Shown: positions 1 through 8,017 of the stretch, one piece after another
How positions within the stretch are numbered: the stretch's first letter is position 1
Layout: each line of letters starts with the position of its first letter
From: Enterobacteriaceae bacterium UBA2655
GTDB lineage: Bacteria > Pseudomonadota > Gammaproteobacteria > Enterobacterales > Enterobacteriaceae
Assembly: GCA_002359495.1 (NCBI GenBank)
Contig: DENB01000056.1
Coordinates: forward strand, 1-23,513
Reading direction: 5' to 3'
DNA length: 23,513 nucleotides
Translations under genes and position numbers: made by a program
The notes under the pieces: model-generated
What the model was told of the DNA's origin: nothing
The model's database searches: none
What the model saw: only the letters and a program-made list of their open reading frames with translations

Positions 1-793
1 GCACCCCGGCCCGATCGGCTACCTGGCGCGCATGTTGCGCCGCATGGCGCCGCGCGGTCTCGCTGGCTTCGCCGTAGCGACGCGACTGACCCTGTTCCAG
101 CGGTAGCCCCGCCAGCGTCCAGCCGATGGTGCCGTTGCGCAGCGCATAAACCGGATTGCGGATCCCGGCGTTCACCAGCGACTGGGCGCCGATAATACTG
201 CGCGTGCGGCCGGCGCAGTTCACGATCACCGTGGTGTCAGGCGACGGCGCCAGATCGCGCACCCGCAGCACCAGCTCGGCGCCGGGCACGCTGACGCCCT
301 GCGGGATGCTCATAATCTGATATTCATCAAAGCGGCGCGCGTCCAGCACTACTACATCCGCCTGGCTGCGCAGCAGCGCATCGACCTGTTCGGCGGCCAG
401 CGACGGGGTGCGATTATGGTGTTCAACCAGTTCGCCGAAGGCTTTGCTGGGCGAATTGACGTCGATAAACAGCTCGCCGCCTGCGGCCCGCCAGCCGTCG
501 AGATCGTCCGCCAGCAGGGCGATATCCTGATAGCCGAGCGCGGCGATGCGCGCAGCGGCGCTGTGCGCCAAACCTTCGCCGTTGTCATAGAGCGTGATGG
601 GCGTGGCGCGCCGGGGGATGCGATCCAGCAGCTCCAGCTCCAGCTTCGACAGCGGAATATTTACGGCAAACAGCGGGTGTCCGCTGGCGTAGAGCGCCTC
701 GTCGCGCACGTCGACCAGCGCCGTTTCCTGCTGCTGGCGCAGCGCCTGTAAAATATCTGCGGCCTGGCGCAGAGGAAATGTCAGTTCAGCCAT
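1..793 (-). CDS. Multi-domain rhodanese sulfurtransferase, partial (C-terminus beyond left edge)
   Basis: The open frame runs from ATG at 793 to the window edge without a stop, giving 264 residues of a longer protein. Two rhodanese modules are visible. In the first (about residues 10-105) the catalytic loop reads DNGEGLA, with Asp70 where the Cys should be, so it is probably inactive. In the second (about 130-235) the loop is CAGRTRS with Cys193, a standard persulfide-forming site. Proteins of this type usually carry further rhodanese modules, so more is expected to the left. The start overlaps the thiol dioxygenase gene by 8 bases (ATGGCTGA), so translation is coupled. Rhodaneses move sulfane sulfur between thiosulfate, persulfides and acceptors. 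Next to a thiol dioxygenase and a monooxygenase, the likely role is handling sulfur released from organosulfur compounds; that role is inferred. Confidence 0.85.
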   Translation of the reverse strand, partial: MAELTFPLRQAADILQALRQQQETALVDVRDEALYASGHPLFAVNIPLSKLELELLDRIPRRATPITLYDNGEGLAHSAAARIAALGYQDIALLADDLDGWRAAGGELFIDVNSPSKAFGELVEHHNRTPSLAAEQVDALLRSQADVVVLDARRFDEYQIMSIPQGVSVPGAELVLRVRDLAPSPDTTVIVNCAGRTRSIIGAQSLVNAGIRNPVYALRNGTIGWTLAGLPLEQGQSRRYGEASETARRHAAQHARQVADRAGV

Positions 794-1376
794 GTGAGAG
801 ATCCCAGATGTTTGGCAAATAGCGGTTGCTGTAGCCGGAAATAAAGGTTTTTTCGCTGCCGTCTTCGCGGTAAACCGCGCGTTTCACCGCGCCGATGTTT
901 GCGCCGTAGACGTGAATGCTGATCGAAACGCTGTCGTCGAAGGCGTTGCTGACGCGATGGATATCGCCGACGCCGGGCGACACCGCCTCGACGCGGCCGG
1001 GCTCAAGCCGCACCGGCGCGCCATCCGGCTGCAATCCCTTTTCGTCGGACCGCCAGGATTGCGAAATCTCCGCGCCGCGCAGCATGCCGATCAATCCCCA
1101 GACGCGGTGATCGTGGATCGGCGTCGACTGGCCCGGTCCCCAGACAAAGCTCACCACGGAGAAGCGCTGCTGCGCATCGGCATAGAGCAGATATTGCTGG
1201 TAGCGTTCGGGATGCGGCTGCGCGAACCTTTCGTCAAGCCAGTCATCGTGCTGAATAAGCTCGCGCAACCATTCGCTGCCTTTTTCCAGAATCTCGCTCT
1301 CCTGCGGCTGCGCATCGAGCAGGCCCGCCAGCCTGGCGACGAAATCGCGCAGACGATAATGTTGCAATTCACTCAC
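786..1376 (-). CDS. Thiol dioxygenase (cysteine / 3-mercaptopropionate dioxygenase family)
   Basis: A 196-residue cupin oxygenase that would use non-haem Fe(II) and O2 to oxidise a small thiol to a sulfinate in the cytoplasm. The iron ligands are His88 and His90 in HDHRVWGLIGML and His140 in DIHRV. The family's Ser-His-Tyr relay appears as Ser153, His155, Tyr157 in SISIHVYG. The Cys of the mammalian Cys-Tyr crosslink is absent, as is usual in bacteria. Around residue 60, where cysteine dioxygenases carry the carboxylate-binding Arg, this protein reads YQQYLLY. That is the Gln-type arrangement known from 3-mercaptopropionate dioxygenases, so a thiol other than cysteine may be preferred. The gene starts 3 bases after the binding-protein gene and overlaps the rhodanese gene. 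Family assignment is firm; substrate is inferred. Confidence 0.9.
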   Translation of the reverse strand: MSELQHYRLRDFVARLAGLLDAQPQESEILEKGSEWLRELIQHDDWLDERFAQPHPERYQQYLLYADAQQRFSVVSFVWGPGQSTPIHDHRVWGLIGMLRGAEISQSWRSDEKGLQPDGAPVRLEPGRVEAVSPGVGDIHRVSNAFDDSVSISIHVYGANIGAVKRAVYREDGSEKTFISGYSNRYLPNIWDLSHG

Positions 1377-1379
1377 GGT

Positions 1380-2351
1380 TTATTCTCCTTCTTCTTGTGC
1401 GATCCGGTTTGCGCCGGCGGCGAGGCTGAAGTCAAAGGCCTGGCTGACGTCGATGGTTTTCGGCAGCACCTGATAGCGATGGAAAAAGTCCGCCGATCGT
1501 TGCAGCGTCGGGATCAGATCGGCGTTGAATACCAGCGGACGGATGCGGGCGTCTTCAATCCAGCTGGCGGTGATGGCGGTCGGCATGTTCAGGGTTTGGC
1601 TCAGCACGCCGGCAAACTGTTGCGGATGCCGCTGCGCCCAGACCTGCGCTTTGGCGAGGCGGGTCAGCAGATCGGCAATCGCCATGCGTTTGGTGGGATC
1701 CTTTAACGCTTCGTCGCGCGCCAGCGCATAGGAGTAGCCGGACATAATGCCGCGTCCGCCGCCCTGCGGCACCCGCACCGTGCCGTCAACCTGAGTCGAG
1801 GTGGCAATATAGGGTTCCCAGGGCGCCCAGGCGGCCACCGCGCCGGAGGTCAGCGCCGCGCGGCCATCCACCGGCCCCAAAAAGCGCAGCGTCACGTCGG
1901 CAGGCTTCAGACCGGCGCGCTCCAGCAGGCCGAGGATCAGGTAATGGCCCCAGCCGCCGCGATTCACCGCGATCTGTTTGCCTTTTAAATCCTGCAGCGA
2001 ATGGATACCGGCGTCCGGCCGCGTCAACAGGGCGATGCTGTCAGGGTTGTTTTGCCAGGCGCCTACCGCCTTGACCGGCGCGCCCGCCGCATAGACAAAT
2101 AGAAAGGGCAGATCGCCGGTAAAGCCGATATCCAGCGCGCCGGCGTTCAGCGCTTCCTGCACCGGCGCGCCGGAGTCGAAAGCGGTCAGCGTCAAATCGT
2201 ACGGGAGATTTTTCAGCTCGCCGGACGCCTTCAGCGCCGCGAAACGGTCGCCTTTGACATCCCCCAGGCGCAGCGCGACCTTATCGGCAGCCAGCAAGGG
2301 TTGCAGGCCGAGCGCCAGCGTCAGCCCGGCGAAAAGCGCAGCCAGACGCAT
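1380..2351 (-). CDS. Periplasmic sulfonate/nitrate/taurine-type ABC transporter substrate-binding protein (SsuA-like)
   Basis: A 323-residue secreted binding protein. Residues 1-21 form a signal peptide (hydrophobic LAALFAGLTLALGLQPLLA, cleavage near AA-DK). The mature part has the layout of the SsuA/TauA/NrtA family: LRLGDVKGDRFAALKASGEL near the N-terminus, EALNAGALDIGFTGDLPFLF around the ligand site, and DLKGKQIAVNRGGWGHYLIL in the first lobe. It would capture an organosulfur anion for a membrane transporter. Its start overlaps the end of the monooxygenase gene as ATGA, a translational-coupling overlap. No permease or ATPase gene lies between the monooxygenase and the left edge, so those parts are either beyond the rhodanese gene or encoded elsewhere. 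The ligand cannot be read from sequence; a sulfonate or related compound is inferred from the operon. Confidence 0.88.
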   Translation of the reverse strand: MRLAALFAGLTLALGLQPLLAADKVALRLGDVKGDRFAALKASGELKNLPYDLTLTAFDSGAPVQEALNAGALDIGFTGDLPFLFVYAAGAPVKAVGAWQNNPDSIALLTRPDAGIHSLQDLKGKQIAVNRGGWGHYLILGLLERAGLKPADVTLRFLGPVDGRAALTSGAVAAWAPWEPYIATSTQVDGTVRVPQGGGRGIMSGYSYALARDEALKDPTKRMAIADLLTRLAKAQVWAQRHPQQFAGVLSQTLNMPTAITASWIEDARIRPLVFNADLIPTLQRSADFFHRYQVLPKTIDVSQAFDFSLAAGANRIAQEEGE

Positions 2352-3436
2352 CAGGCGCTCCTTTTGCCGCGGTTCAGCGCGGCGACTTTCTCGCGCGTCA
2401 GCGGAATCAGCGCTTCGCCATATTCCACCGCGTCGTTGAGCGGATCGAAGCCGCGGATCAGGACGCTGTCGATGCCGAGTCGGTAATACTCCAGCAGCGC
2501 GTCGGAAACCTGTTCCGGCGTGCCGACCAGCGCGGTGGAGTTATAGCCGCCCTGTACCAGCTTCGCGACGCCGGTCCACAGCACCTTATCCAGCCGGTCG
2601 CCCTGGTTGGCGGCCTCCAGCAGACGCTGCGCGCCGACGCTCTGCGGTTTCGGCAGGCCGAAGGTATAGCCGCTTTCGGTCAGCTGACGGCTGGCGACCT
2701 CGCGAATATGCTCAGCGCGCTCCCAGGCCTCTTTTTCCGTTTTGCCCAGAATCGGCCGGAAAGAGATGTTGAATTTAATTTCGCGCCCCTGTTTCGCCGC
2801 CGCCGCGCGCACGTTGCGCACGGTTTCCGCCGCGCCCGCCAGCGGCTCGCCCCAGAGCGCGAACACATCCGCATGACGCGCCGCGACATCGATCGCTTCC
2901 GGCGAGGAGCCGCCAAAATAGACCGGCAGCGTTTTCTGCAGCGGTTTAATGGCGGAGAATGCCTGTTCGGCCCGGTAGAAATGGCCTTCATGATCGTAAG
3001 GCGCAGCCGATTCCAGGCTGCGCTTCAGCACGCTGAGGAATTCATCGGTGCGTGCGTAACGTTGCGCCTTATCAAGGTAGTCGCCATCCCGACGCTGTTC
3101 GCTGTCGCTGCCGCCGCTGATGATATGCACCGCCAGGCGGCCGTCGGTAAGATGATCGAGAGAAGCGAGCTTGCGGGCCGCCAGCGTTGGGGAGACGAAG
3201 CCCGGACGATGCGCCAGCAAAAATTTCAGCGTCGAGGTATGCGCGGCGGCGTGCGCCGTCACCAAAAAGCCGTCCGGTTGATCGGACCAGTAGCCGACCA
3301 GAATACGGTCGAATCCGGCCTGTTCGTGGGCGCGGGCGAAACGGGCGATGTACTGCTTATCAAACAGCGGGCCGCTGGCGGGGATGATTTCCGAGGCCAG
3401 ACGATGGCCGATCATGCCGAGAAACTGAATGCTCAT
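2351..3436 (-). CDS. LLM-class flavin-dependent monooxygenase, SsuD-related but divergent at the active site
   Basis: A 361-residue bacterial-luciferase-like TIM-barrel oxygenase, first gene of the sulfur operon, with a good ribosome site (AGGAG 6 bases before ATG). Family landmarks include RPGFVSPTLAARKLASLDHLTDGR, broken here as RPGFVSPTLAARK and ASLDHLTDGR, then VYFGGSSPEA and ALWGEP. It would use reduced flavin from a separate reductase and O2 to break a C-S bond. Against my recollection of E. coli SsuD, the positions of Cys54, Arg226, His228 and Arg297 read Asp, Ser, Arg and Gln (contexts GYWSDQ, FNISFRP, LVQGGY). A canonical alkanesulfonate monooxygenase is therefore unlikely, and I give no symbol. 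A thioether, dialkyl sulfone or other organosulfur substrate is possible. No flavin reductase gene is visible in the window. Confidence 0.85.
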   Translation of the reverse strand: MSIQFLGMIGHRLASEIIPASGPLFDKQYIARFARAHEQAGFDRILVGYWSDQPDGFLVTAHAAAHTSTLKFLLAHRPGFVSPTLAARKLASLDHLTDGRLAVHIISGGSDSEQRRDGDYLDKAQRYARTDEFLSVLKRSLESAAPYDHEGHFYRAEQAFSAIKPLQKTLPVYFGGSSPEAIDVAARHADVFALWGEPLAGAAETVRNVRAAAAKQGREIKFNISFRPILGKTEKEAWERAEHIREVASRQLTESGYTFGLPKPQSVGAQRLLEAANQGDRLDKVLWTGVAKLVQGGYNSTALVGTPEQVSDALLEYYRLGIDSVLIRGFDPLNDAVEYGEALIPLTREKVAALNRGKRSA

Positions 3437-3601
3437 GCTTTTCTCCTGAAGTGAGGTCAGGCACTCAAGCTACGGGCGCAGGGCGGAAAAAAGGAAATGC
3501 GTTATTGTGCAGAGGTTTTGCAGCGGAAGGATAAAGGCGGCGAGACGGGCTTAAACGGCAGAAAGCGGGGAATATAAGATTTCAGAATAATATAGAAGAG
3601 A

Positions 3602-3622
3602 GGGACGAGCCTGGCTCGTCCC
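3602..3622 (-). terminator. Hairpin terminator after nupC
   Basis: A perfect 8-bp stem (GGGACGAG / CTCGTCCC) with a 5-base loop lies just past the nupC stop. On the minus strand it is followed by the pyrimidine-rich tract CTCTCTTCT. It separates nupC from the sulfur operon that follows in the same direction. Confidence 0.65.
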
Positions 3623-3629
3623 CTGAATG

Positions 3630-4817
3630 TTACGCCAGCACCAGACCGGCAATAGAGGCGGAGAGCACGCTCACCAGGGTAGAGCCGTACAGCAGCTTCA
3701 GACCAAAACGGGAGACCACGTTGCCCTGTTCTTCATGCAGACCCTTGATCGCGCCAGCCACGATGCCGATAGAGGAGAAGTTGGCGAAGGAAACCAGGAA
3801 CACGGAGAGGATGCCTTCCGCGCGCGGTGAAATCTGACCGGCGATTTTCTGCAGATCCATCATCGCCACGAACTCATTCGACACCAGTTTGGTCGCCATA
3901 ATGCTGCCCACCTGCAGGGCTTCGCCAGCCGGCACGCCCATCACCCAGGCGAAGGGGAAGAAGACGTAACCCAGCACGCCCTGGAAGCTGATGCCGAAAA
4001 TGGTATCGAACAGGGCGTTGATACCGGAAATCAGCGCGATAAATCCGATCAGCATCGCCGCGACGATAATCGCCACGCGAAAGCCCGCCAGGATATATTC
4101 GCCCAGCATTTCAAAGAAGCTTTGGCCTTTATGAATGTCCTGCAGCTGCAGATCTTCTTCCGTGTCGACGCGGTACGGGTTGATCAGCGAGAGCACGATA
4201 AAGGTGCTGAACATGTTAAGCACCAGCGCGGCGACCACATACTTCGGCTGCAGCATGGTCATATAGGCGCCGACGATCGACATCGACACGGTAGACATCG
4301 CGGTCGCGGCCATGGTGTACATGCGGCGCTGCGACATCTTGCCGAGAATATCCTTATAAGCGATGAAGTTTTCTGACTGTCCCAGAATCAGAGAGCTAAC
4401 GGCGTTGAAGGATTCCAGCTTGCCCATGCCGTTGATTTTCGACAGCACGGTGCCGATGCCGCGGATCACCCATGGCAGAATGCGGAAATGCTGCAGGATG
4501 CCGATCAGGGCGGAAATAAAGACGATCGGGCAGAGCACGTTCAGGAAGAAGAAGGCGAGACCTTTATCGTTCATGCCGCCGAAGACGAAGTTAGTGCCCT
4601 GAGCCGCATATTTCAGCAGCGAATCAAACAGACCGGCAAAACCTTTTACGAAGCCGAGACCCGCTTCCGAGTTAAGGAAGAACCAGGCCAGCAGCACTTC
4701 GATCACCAGAAGCTGGACAATGAAGCGAATGCGGATGCTTTTGCGATCGTGGCTGACCAGCAGGGCCAGCACGCCCACCACCACCAATGCCAAAAGAAAA
4801 TGGAAAATATGGGACAT
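3630..4817 (-). CDS. nupC: Nucleoside:H+ symporter NupC
   Basis: A 395-residue inner-membrane concentrative nucleoside transporter (CNT family), close to E. coli NupC (about 400 residues) along its whole length. It imports pyrimidine nucleosides and adenosine with protons. Three hydrophobic helices open the protein. The conserved core follows, with [16 protein letters not shown] (substrate and ion site), [20 protein letters not shown], and [19 protein letters not shown] near the C-terminus. Compared with the E. coli protein as I recall it, a few residues are missing near [15 protein letters not shown] is preceded by GGAG at 5 bases. It is transcribed away from mntH, as in E. coli, and has its own terminator. 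Confidence 0.97.
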   Translation of the reverse strand: MSHIFHFLLALVVVGVLALLVSHDRKSIRIRFIVQLLVIEVLLAWFFLNSEAGLGFVKGFAGLFDSLLKYAAQGTNFVFGGMNDKGLAFFFLNVLCPIVFISALIGILQHFRILPWVIRGIGTVLSKINGMGKLESFNAVSSLILGQSENFIAYKDILGKMSQRRMYTMAATAMSTVSMSIVGAYMTMLQPKYVVAALVLNMFSTFIVLSLINPYRVDTEEDLQLQDIHKGQSFFEMLGEYILAGFRVAIIVAAMLIGFIALISGINALFDTIFGISFQGVLGYVFFPFAWVMGVPAGEALQVGSIMATKLVSNEFVAMMDLQKIAGQISPRAEGILSVFLVSFANFSSIGIVAGAIKGLHEEQGNVVSRFGLKLLYGSTLVSVLSASIAGLVLA

Positions 4818-4897
4818 GTGTGCTCCAAATTTGAGGAGGGTTGTAATTTGTCGCGTATTCTATGTAACGCGTTGCTTAAAAACGAGAGCTAAACCAC

Positions 4898-4903
4898 ATT
4901 ATA
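4898..4903 (-). promoter_or_regulatory. Probable nupC -10 element
   Basis: On the minus strand the hexamer reads TATAAT, a perfect -10, about 80 bases before the nupC start codon. No good -35 lies at 16-18 bases, which fits activator-dependent transcription. A half-site TGTGATCG (minus strand, around 4941-4948) could belong to a CRP site, since E. coli nupC is CRP/CytR controlled, but its second half is poor. Confidence 0.5.
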
Positions 4904-5060
4904 AGTATTCAATATCGTGTTTTTCTCAGAAAACTCTTAGCGATCACAACCTTTTTACCAGGACATTACAAATACAATAACCACAAAGATATTGTTTATA
5001 ATTTGCTCTGCGGGTAGAGTGAAAGTTATTGCCCGATCTGGCTGCTTTACTGTACCGTAA

Positions 5061-5080
5061 TGTATAGCAAAGGCTATACT
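5061..5080 (+). promoter_or_regulatory. MntR box upstream of mntH
   Basis: The perfect dyad GTATAGC-aaag-GCTATAC (5062-5079) is near-identical in its core (ATAGCAAAGGCTAT is the E. coli form) to the manganese-responsive MntR operator of mntH. It lies about 105 bases before the mntH start. MntR with bound Mn(II) would repress mntH here. Confidence 0.9.
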
Positions 5081-5102
5081 TTATAGCATTATCTATCACA
5101 CC

Positions 5103-5121
5103 GATAACGATAACCCATTTT
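5103..5121 (+). promoter_or_regulatory. Probable Fur box upstream of mntH
   Basis: GATAACGATAACCCATTTT matches the 19-bp Fur consensus at 13 positions, strongly in the first two hexamers (GATAAC twice) and weakly in the third. It lies 23 bp downstream of the MntR box and 63 bp before mntH. E. coli mntH is also regulated by Fur as well as MntR. Confidence 0.6.
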
Positions 5122-5184
5122 CACTTGCGTCTGTATCACCCTATCTTTACCGGGCGAACAAGCGTTCAGACAGGGTAAGAGACT

Positions 5185-6426
5185 ATGTTAGAAAGCCGCA
5201 CCGCAGAGCGCGCCGCTCGCGGAGCCAGAAAAATTAAACTTGCGCTGCTGGGACCCGCCTTTATCGCCGCAATCGGCTATATCGATCCGGGCAATTTCGC
5301 CACCAATATCCAGGCGGGCGCCGCTTACGGCTATAAGCTGCTGTGGGTCGTGGTCTGGGCTAACATTATGGCGATGATGATCCAGCTGATGTCCGCTAAG
5401 CTGGGCATCGCGACCGGAAAAAATCTCGCTGAACATATTCGCGACCGCTTTCCGCGCCCCGCGGTATGGCTTTACTGGGTGCAGGCGGAGATTATCGCCA
5501 TGGCTACCGATCTGGCGGAATTTATCGGGGCCGCGCTCGGCTTTAAGCTGTTGCTGGGCATTTCGCTGTTTCAGGGCGCCGTACTCACCGGCGTCGCCAC
5601 CTTTTTAATCCTGATGCTGCAGAGCCGCGGGCAGAAGCCGCTGGAGCTGGTGATCGGCGGACTGCTGCTGTTTGTCGCCGCCGCCTACATTGTCGAGCTG
5701 TTCTTTTCGCAGCCTAAAGCCATTGAGCTGGTTAAAGGCATGGCGCTGCCGTCGCTGCCGTCGTCCGACGCGGTGTTTCTTGCCGCCGGGGTGCTGGGCG
5801 CGACCATTATGCCGCACGTCATCTATCTGCATTCGGCGTTAACCCAGGTGGGCAAGCGCGGCACAGAAGCTGAACGCTACTCCTCCACCAAGCTGGATGT
5901 GGCGATCGCCATGACCATCGCCGGCTTCGTCAATCTGGCGATGATGGCGACGGCGGCGGCGGCGTTTCACTTCAGCGGCCATACCGGCATCGCCGATCTC
6001 GATCAGGCCTATCTGACGCTGCAACCGCTGCTCAGCCATGCGGCGGCCATGGTGTTCGGCCTGAGCCTGGTGGCGGCCGGCTTGTCCTCGACGGTGGTCG
6101 GCACCCTGGCCGGTCAGGTGGTGATGCAGGGCTTTATCCGTTTCCATATCCCGCTCTGGGTACGCCGCGCCGTGACGATGCTGCCCTCATTTATTGTAAT
6201 TTGGGCGGGCTGGGACCCGACGCGGGTGCTGGTCTTCAGCCAGGTGCTGCTCAGCTTCGGCATCGCGCTGGCGCTGGTGCCGCTGCTGTCGTTTACCGGC
6301 AACCGCCAACTGATGGGCGACGCGATGGTGAACTCGCGTCTGATGCAAAATGCCGGTCGGCTGATCGTAGTGCTGGTGGTGGGGCTGAATATCTATCTGC
6401 TGGTGGGCGAGGCGCTGGGCCTGTAG
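5185..6426 (+). CDS. mntH: Divalent metal (Mn2+/Fe2+):H+ symporter MntH, Nramp family
   Basis: A 413-residue inner-membrane Nramp transporter importing manganese, and less well ferrous iron, with protons. It matches E. coli MntH (412 residues) end to end. The metal-site motif [12 protein letters not shown] in the first helix (Asp34, Asn37 region) and [11 protein letters not shown] in the sixth helix (containing the Met and neighbouring residues that face the metal) are intact. So is the family signature around GQVVMQGF. The N-terminus [29 protein letters not shown] lines up with the E. coli start. The MntR and Fur boxes just upstream imply repression when Mn or Fe is plentiful. A strong terminator follows. 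Confidence 0.97.
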   Translation: MLESRTAERAARGARKIKLALLGPAFIAAIGYIDPGNFATNIQAGAAYGYKLLWVVVWANIMAMMIQLMSAKLGIATGKNLAEHIRDRFPRPAVWLYWVQAEIIAMATDLAEFIGAALGFKLLLGISLFQGAVLTGVATFLILMLQSRGQKPLELVIGGLLLFVAAAYIVELFFSQPKAIELVKGMALPSLPSSDAVFLAAGVLGATIMPHVIYLHSALTQVGKRGTEAERYSSTKLDVAIAMTIAGFVNLAMMATAAAAFHFSGHTGIADLDQAYLTLQPLLSHAAAMVFGLSLVAAGLSSTVVGTLAGQVVMQGFIRFHIPLWVRRAVTMLPSFIVIWAGWDPTRVLVFSQVLLSFGIALALVPLLSFTGNRQLMGDAMVNSRLMQNAGRLIVVLVVGLNIYLLVGEALGL

Positions 6427-6446
6427 CGCTAAGGCCGCGCAGCAAT

Positions 6447-6475
6447 AAAAAACCCGGCGATGCCGGGTTTTTTTA
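6447..6475. terminator. Bidirectional intrinsic terminator between mntH and the ypeC-like gene
   Basis: The stem AACCCGGC / GCCGGGTT closes on a 3-base GAT loop, and A and T tracts on each side extend the pairing. It works as a rho-independent terminator in both directions, serving mntH (plus) and the facing ypeC-like gene, whose stop codon abuts it. Confidence 0.92.
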
Positions 6476-6823
6476 TTAATGGCGGTCGTGCGGATGACCA
6501 TGATGCCACTCATGGCGACGATCGTGTCGCCATTCCTGACGGCGATGCATCTCGCGACGACGGTGCTCGCGTTCCCAGGCGCGCTGACGACGCCACTCTT
6601 CATGTCGCCACCAGCGATGATTGTTGTACTGATAGCGGCTGTGCCACCAGCGCGGTTCGCGCCAGCGTCCGCCATCCCAGTAATAGCCGCGGCGATCGCG
6701 GTCACCCAGGTGCAGCGAAACGCCGGGTGCAAGGTGAATGGTCGCGCTTGAGGCTTGCGCTGTGTGGTGAGCCAAAGGCGCCAGTGTCGCCAGCAAGGCG
6801 GCAAACAGAATCGCACGTTTCAT
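6476..6823 (-). CDS. ypeC: YpeC-like DUF2502 small exported protein, His/Arg/Trp-rich
   Basis: A 115-residue exported protein. Residues 1-24 form a signal peptide ending AQA. The conserved DUF2502 part follows: IHLAPGVSLHLGDRDRRGYYWDGGRWREPRWW, seen as LHLGDRDRRGYYWDGG and WREPRWW. The C-terminal half is an unusually basic, His-rich, low-complexity tail (repeated HR/RR/WR, ending HGHPHDRH). E. coli has the related YpeC next to mntH, and position and sequence agree, so the symbol is given by homology. Function is unknown; periplasmic metal or polyanion binding is possible from composition only. ATG has a good AAGGAG at 7 bases. Confidence 0.85.
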   Translation of the reverse strand: MKRAILFAALLATLAPLAHHTAQASSATIHLAPGVSLHLGDRDRRGYYWDGGRWREPRWWHSRYQYNNHRWWRHEEWRRQRAWEREHRRREMHRRQEWRHDRRHEWHHGHPHDRH

Positions 6824-6958
6824 CTTTTCTCCTTATCGGTAGCTTATTGCCTGCTACCCTAAGGCTATTCTGCCACAGGCAGTCGGCATGAACTTCAGCA
6901 CCACTCTGAAAAAGATAAGAAAGCCTGAACGGCAACACTTTCTGCTTAAAACGCCGCC

Positions 6959-6977
6959 CGTCCGGGAAGAACGGACG
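6959..6977 (-). terminator. Possible terminator after the aldo/keto reductase
   Basis: The inverted repeat CGTCCG / CGGACG with a 7-base loop lies just beyond the reductase stop codon. On the minus strand a short TTTT run follows after seven more bases. The weak U-tract makes this uncertain. Confidence 0.4.
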
Positions 6978-6982
6978 CGCCG

Positions 6983-7972
6983 TTAACTGAGCGCCGCCTC
7001 GATCGCGGCCAGCTCCTCAGGCGAGAAGGCGCGCTGCGTCAGCATCTGCACCGCATCGTCGATCTGCGCGGTTTTGCTGGCGCCGATCAGCACCGAGGTG
7101 ACGCGCTCGTCGCGCAATACCCAGGCGAGCGCCATCTGCGCCAGCTTCTGTCCGCGCCGCTGCGCGATCGCGTTGAGTTTGCGCACCTTCTCCATTTTCT
7201 CCGCCGTCAGCTGTTCCGGCTGCAAAAATTTGCTGCCGCTGGCGACGCGGGAATCTTCCGGGATGCCCTGCAGATAGCGGTCGGTCAACACCCCGCCGGC
7301 CAGCGGCGAAAAGGCGATGCAGCCCACGCCGTTTTCGCCCAGCGTTTCCAGCAGGCCAGCTTCCGGCGTGCGCTCGAACAATGAATAGCGCGGCTGATGA
7401 ATCAGACAGGGCGCGCCCAGATCGCGCAGCATCGCGATCGCTTCGGCGGCGCGCGCGGCGGGATAGTTGGAGAGGGCGACGTAAAGCGCTTTTCCCTGGC
7501 GCGCAATCTGCGCCAGCGCGCCCATTGTCTCTTCCAGCGGCGTTTCAGGATCGGGACGGTGATGATAAAAGATATCCACATACTCCAGCCCCATGCGCTT
7601 CAGGCTCTGATCGAGGCTGGCGATGAGATACTTGCGCGATCCCCAGTCGCCGTACGGCCCCGGCCACATGGTATAGCCCGCTTTGGTGGAGATAATCAGT
7701 TCGTCGCGATGGGCGCGAAAGTCCTCGCGCAGGATGCGGCCGAAGTTCTCCTCCGCCGAGCCTGGCGGCGGCCCATAGTTGTTCGCCAGATCGAAATGGG
7801 TGATGCCTTGATCAAAAGCGTGGCGCAGCAGTTCGCGACTGTTATCGACGCGCGTGCTGTCGCCAAAGTTATGCCACAGACCCAGCGAAATGGCGGGCAG
7901 CTTCAGGCCGCTGCGACCGCTGCGGCGATATTCCATCTGCTGATAACGTTCGGGATGCGGGAAAAAGGTCAT
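6983..7972 (-). CDS. Aldo/keto reductase, YghZ (L-glyceraldehyde 3-phosphate reductase) type
   Basis: A 329-residue NADPH-dependent aldo/keto reductase of the family containing E. coli YghZ, which reduces L-glyceraldehyde 3-phosphate and methylglyoxal and so detoxifies triose by-products. The catalytic tetrad is visible as Asp61 and Tyr66 in THFDLANNYGPPPGSAEENFG, split here as THFDLANNYG and PPPGSAEENFG, Lys97 in STKAG, and His138 in IFYHHRPD. SVLIGASK near the C-terminus belongs to the cofactor pocket. I chose ATG at 7972 over an upstream TTG at 7990. It has AGGAA at 7 bases, and its N-terminus MTFFPHPERYQQM aligns residue for residue with YghZ. It is slightly shorter than YghZ (346). A LacI-type palindrome sits 46 bp upstream. 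Confidence 0.9.
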   Translation of the reverse strand: MTFFPHPERYQQMEYRRSGRSGLKLPAISLGLWHNFGDSTRVDNSRELLRHAFDQGITHFDLANNYGPPPGSAEENFGRILREDFRAHRDELIISTKAGYTMWPGPYGDWGSRKYLIASLDQSLKRMGLEYVDIFYHHRPDPETPLEETMGALAQIARQGKALYVALSNYPAARAAEAIAMLRDLGAPCLIHQPRYSLFERTPEAGLLETLGENGVGCIAFSPLAGGVLTDRYLQGIPEDSRVASGSKFLQPEQLTAEKMEKVRKLNAIAQRRGQKLAQMALAWVLRDERVTSVLIGASKTAQIDDAVQMLTQRAFSPEELAAIEAALS

Positions 7973-8017
7973 ACGGCGTTCCTGTCTCAAGGGGAAGGGC
8001 GAGTCGAGAACATAGCA

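Larger units (their letters stand above)
4818..5184. other. Divergent nupC-mntH intergenic region
   Basis: This 367-bp gene-free, AT-rich stretch separates the two divergent genes. It holds the nupC -10 hexamer on the left, and the MntR and Fur boxes on the right. I see no small open frame or RNA gene in it. Confidence 0.8.

Noticed and set aside
912..1706. Plus-strand 264-codon open frame opposite the dioxygenase and binding-protein genes
   Set aside because: It spans two clearly real minus-strand genes and shows no family features.
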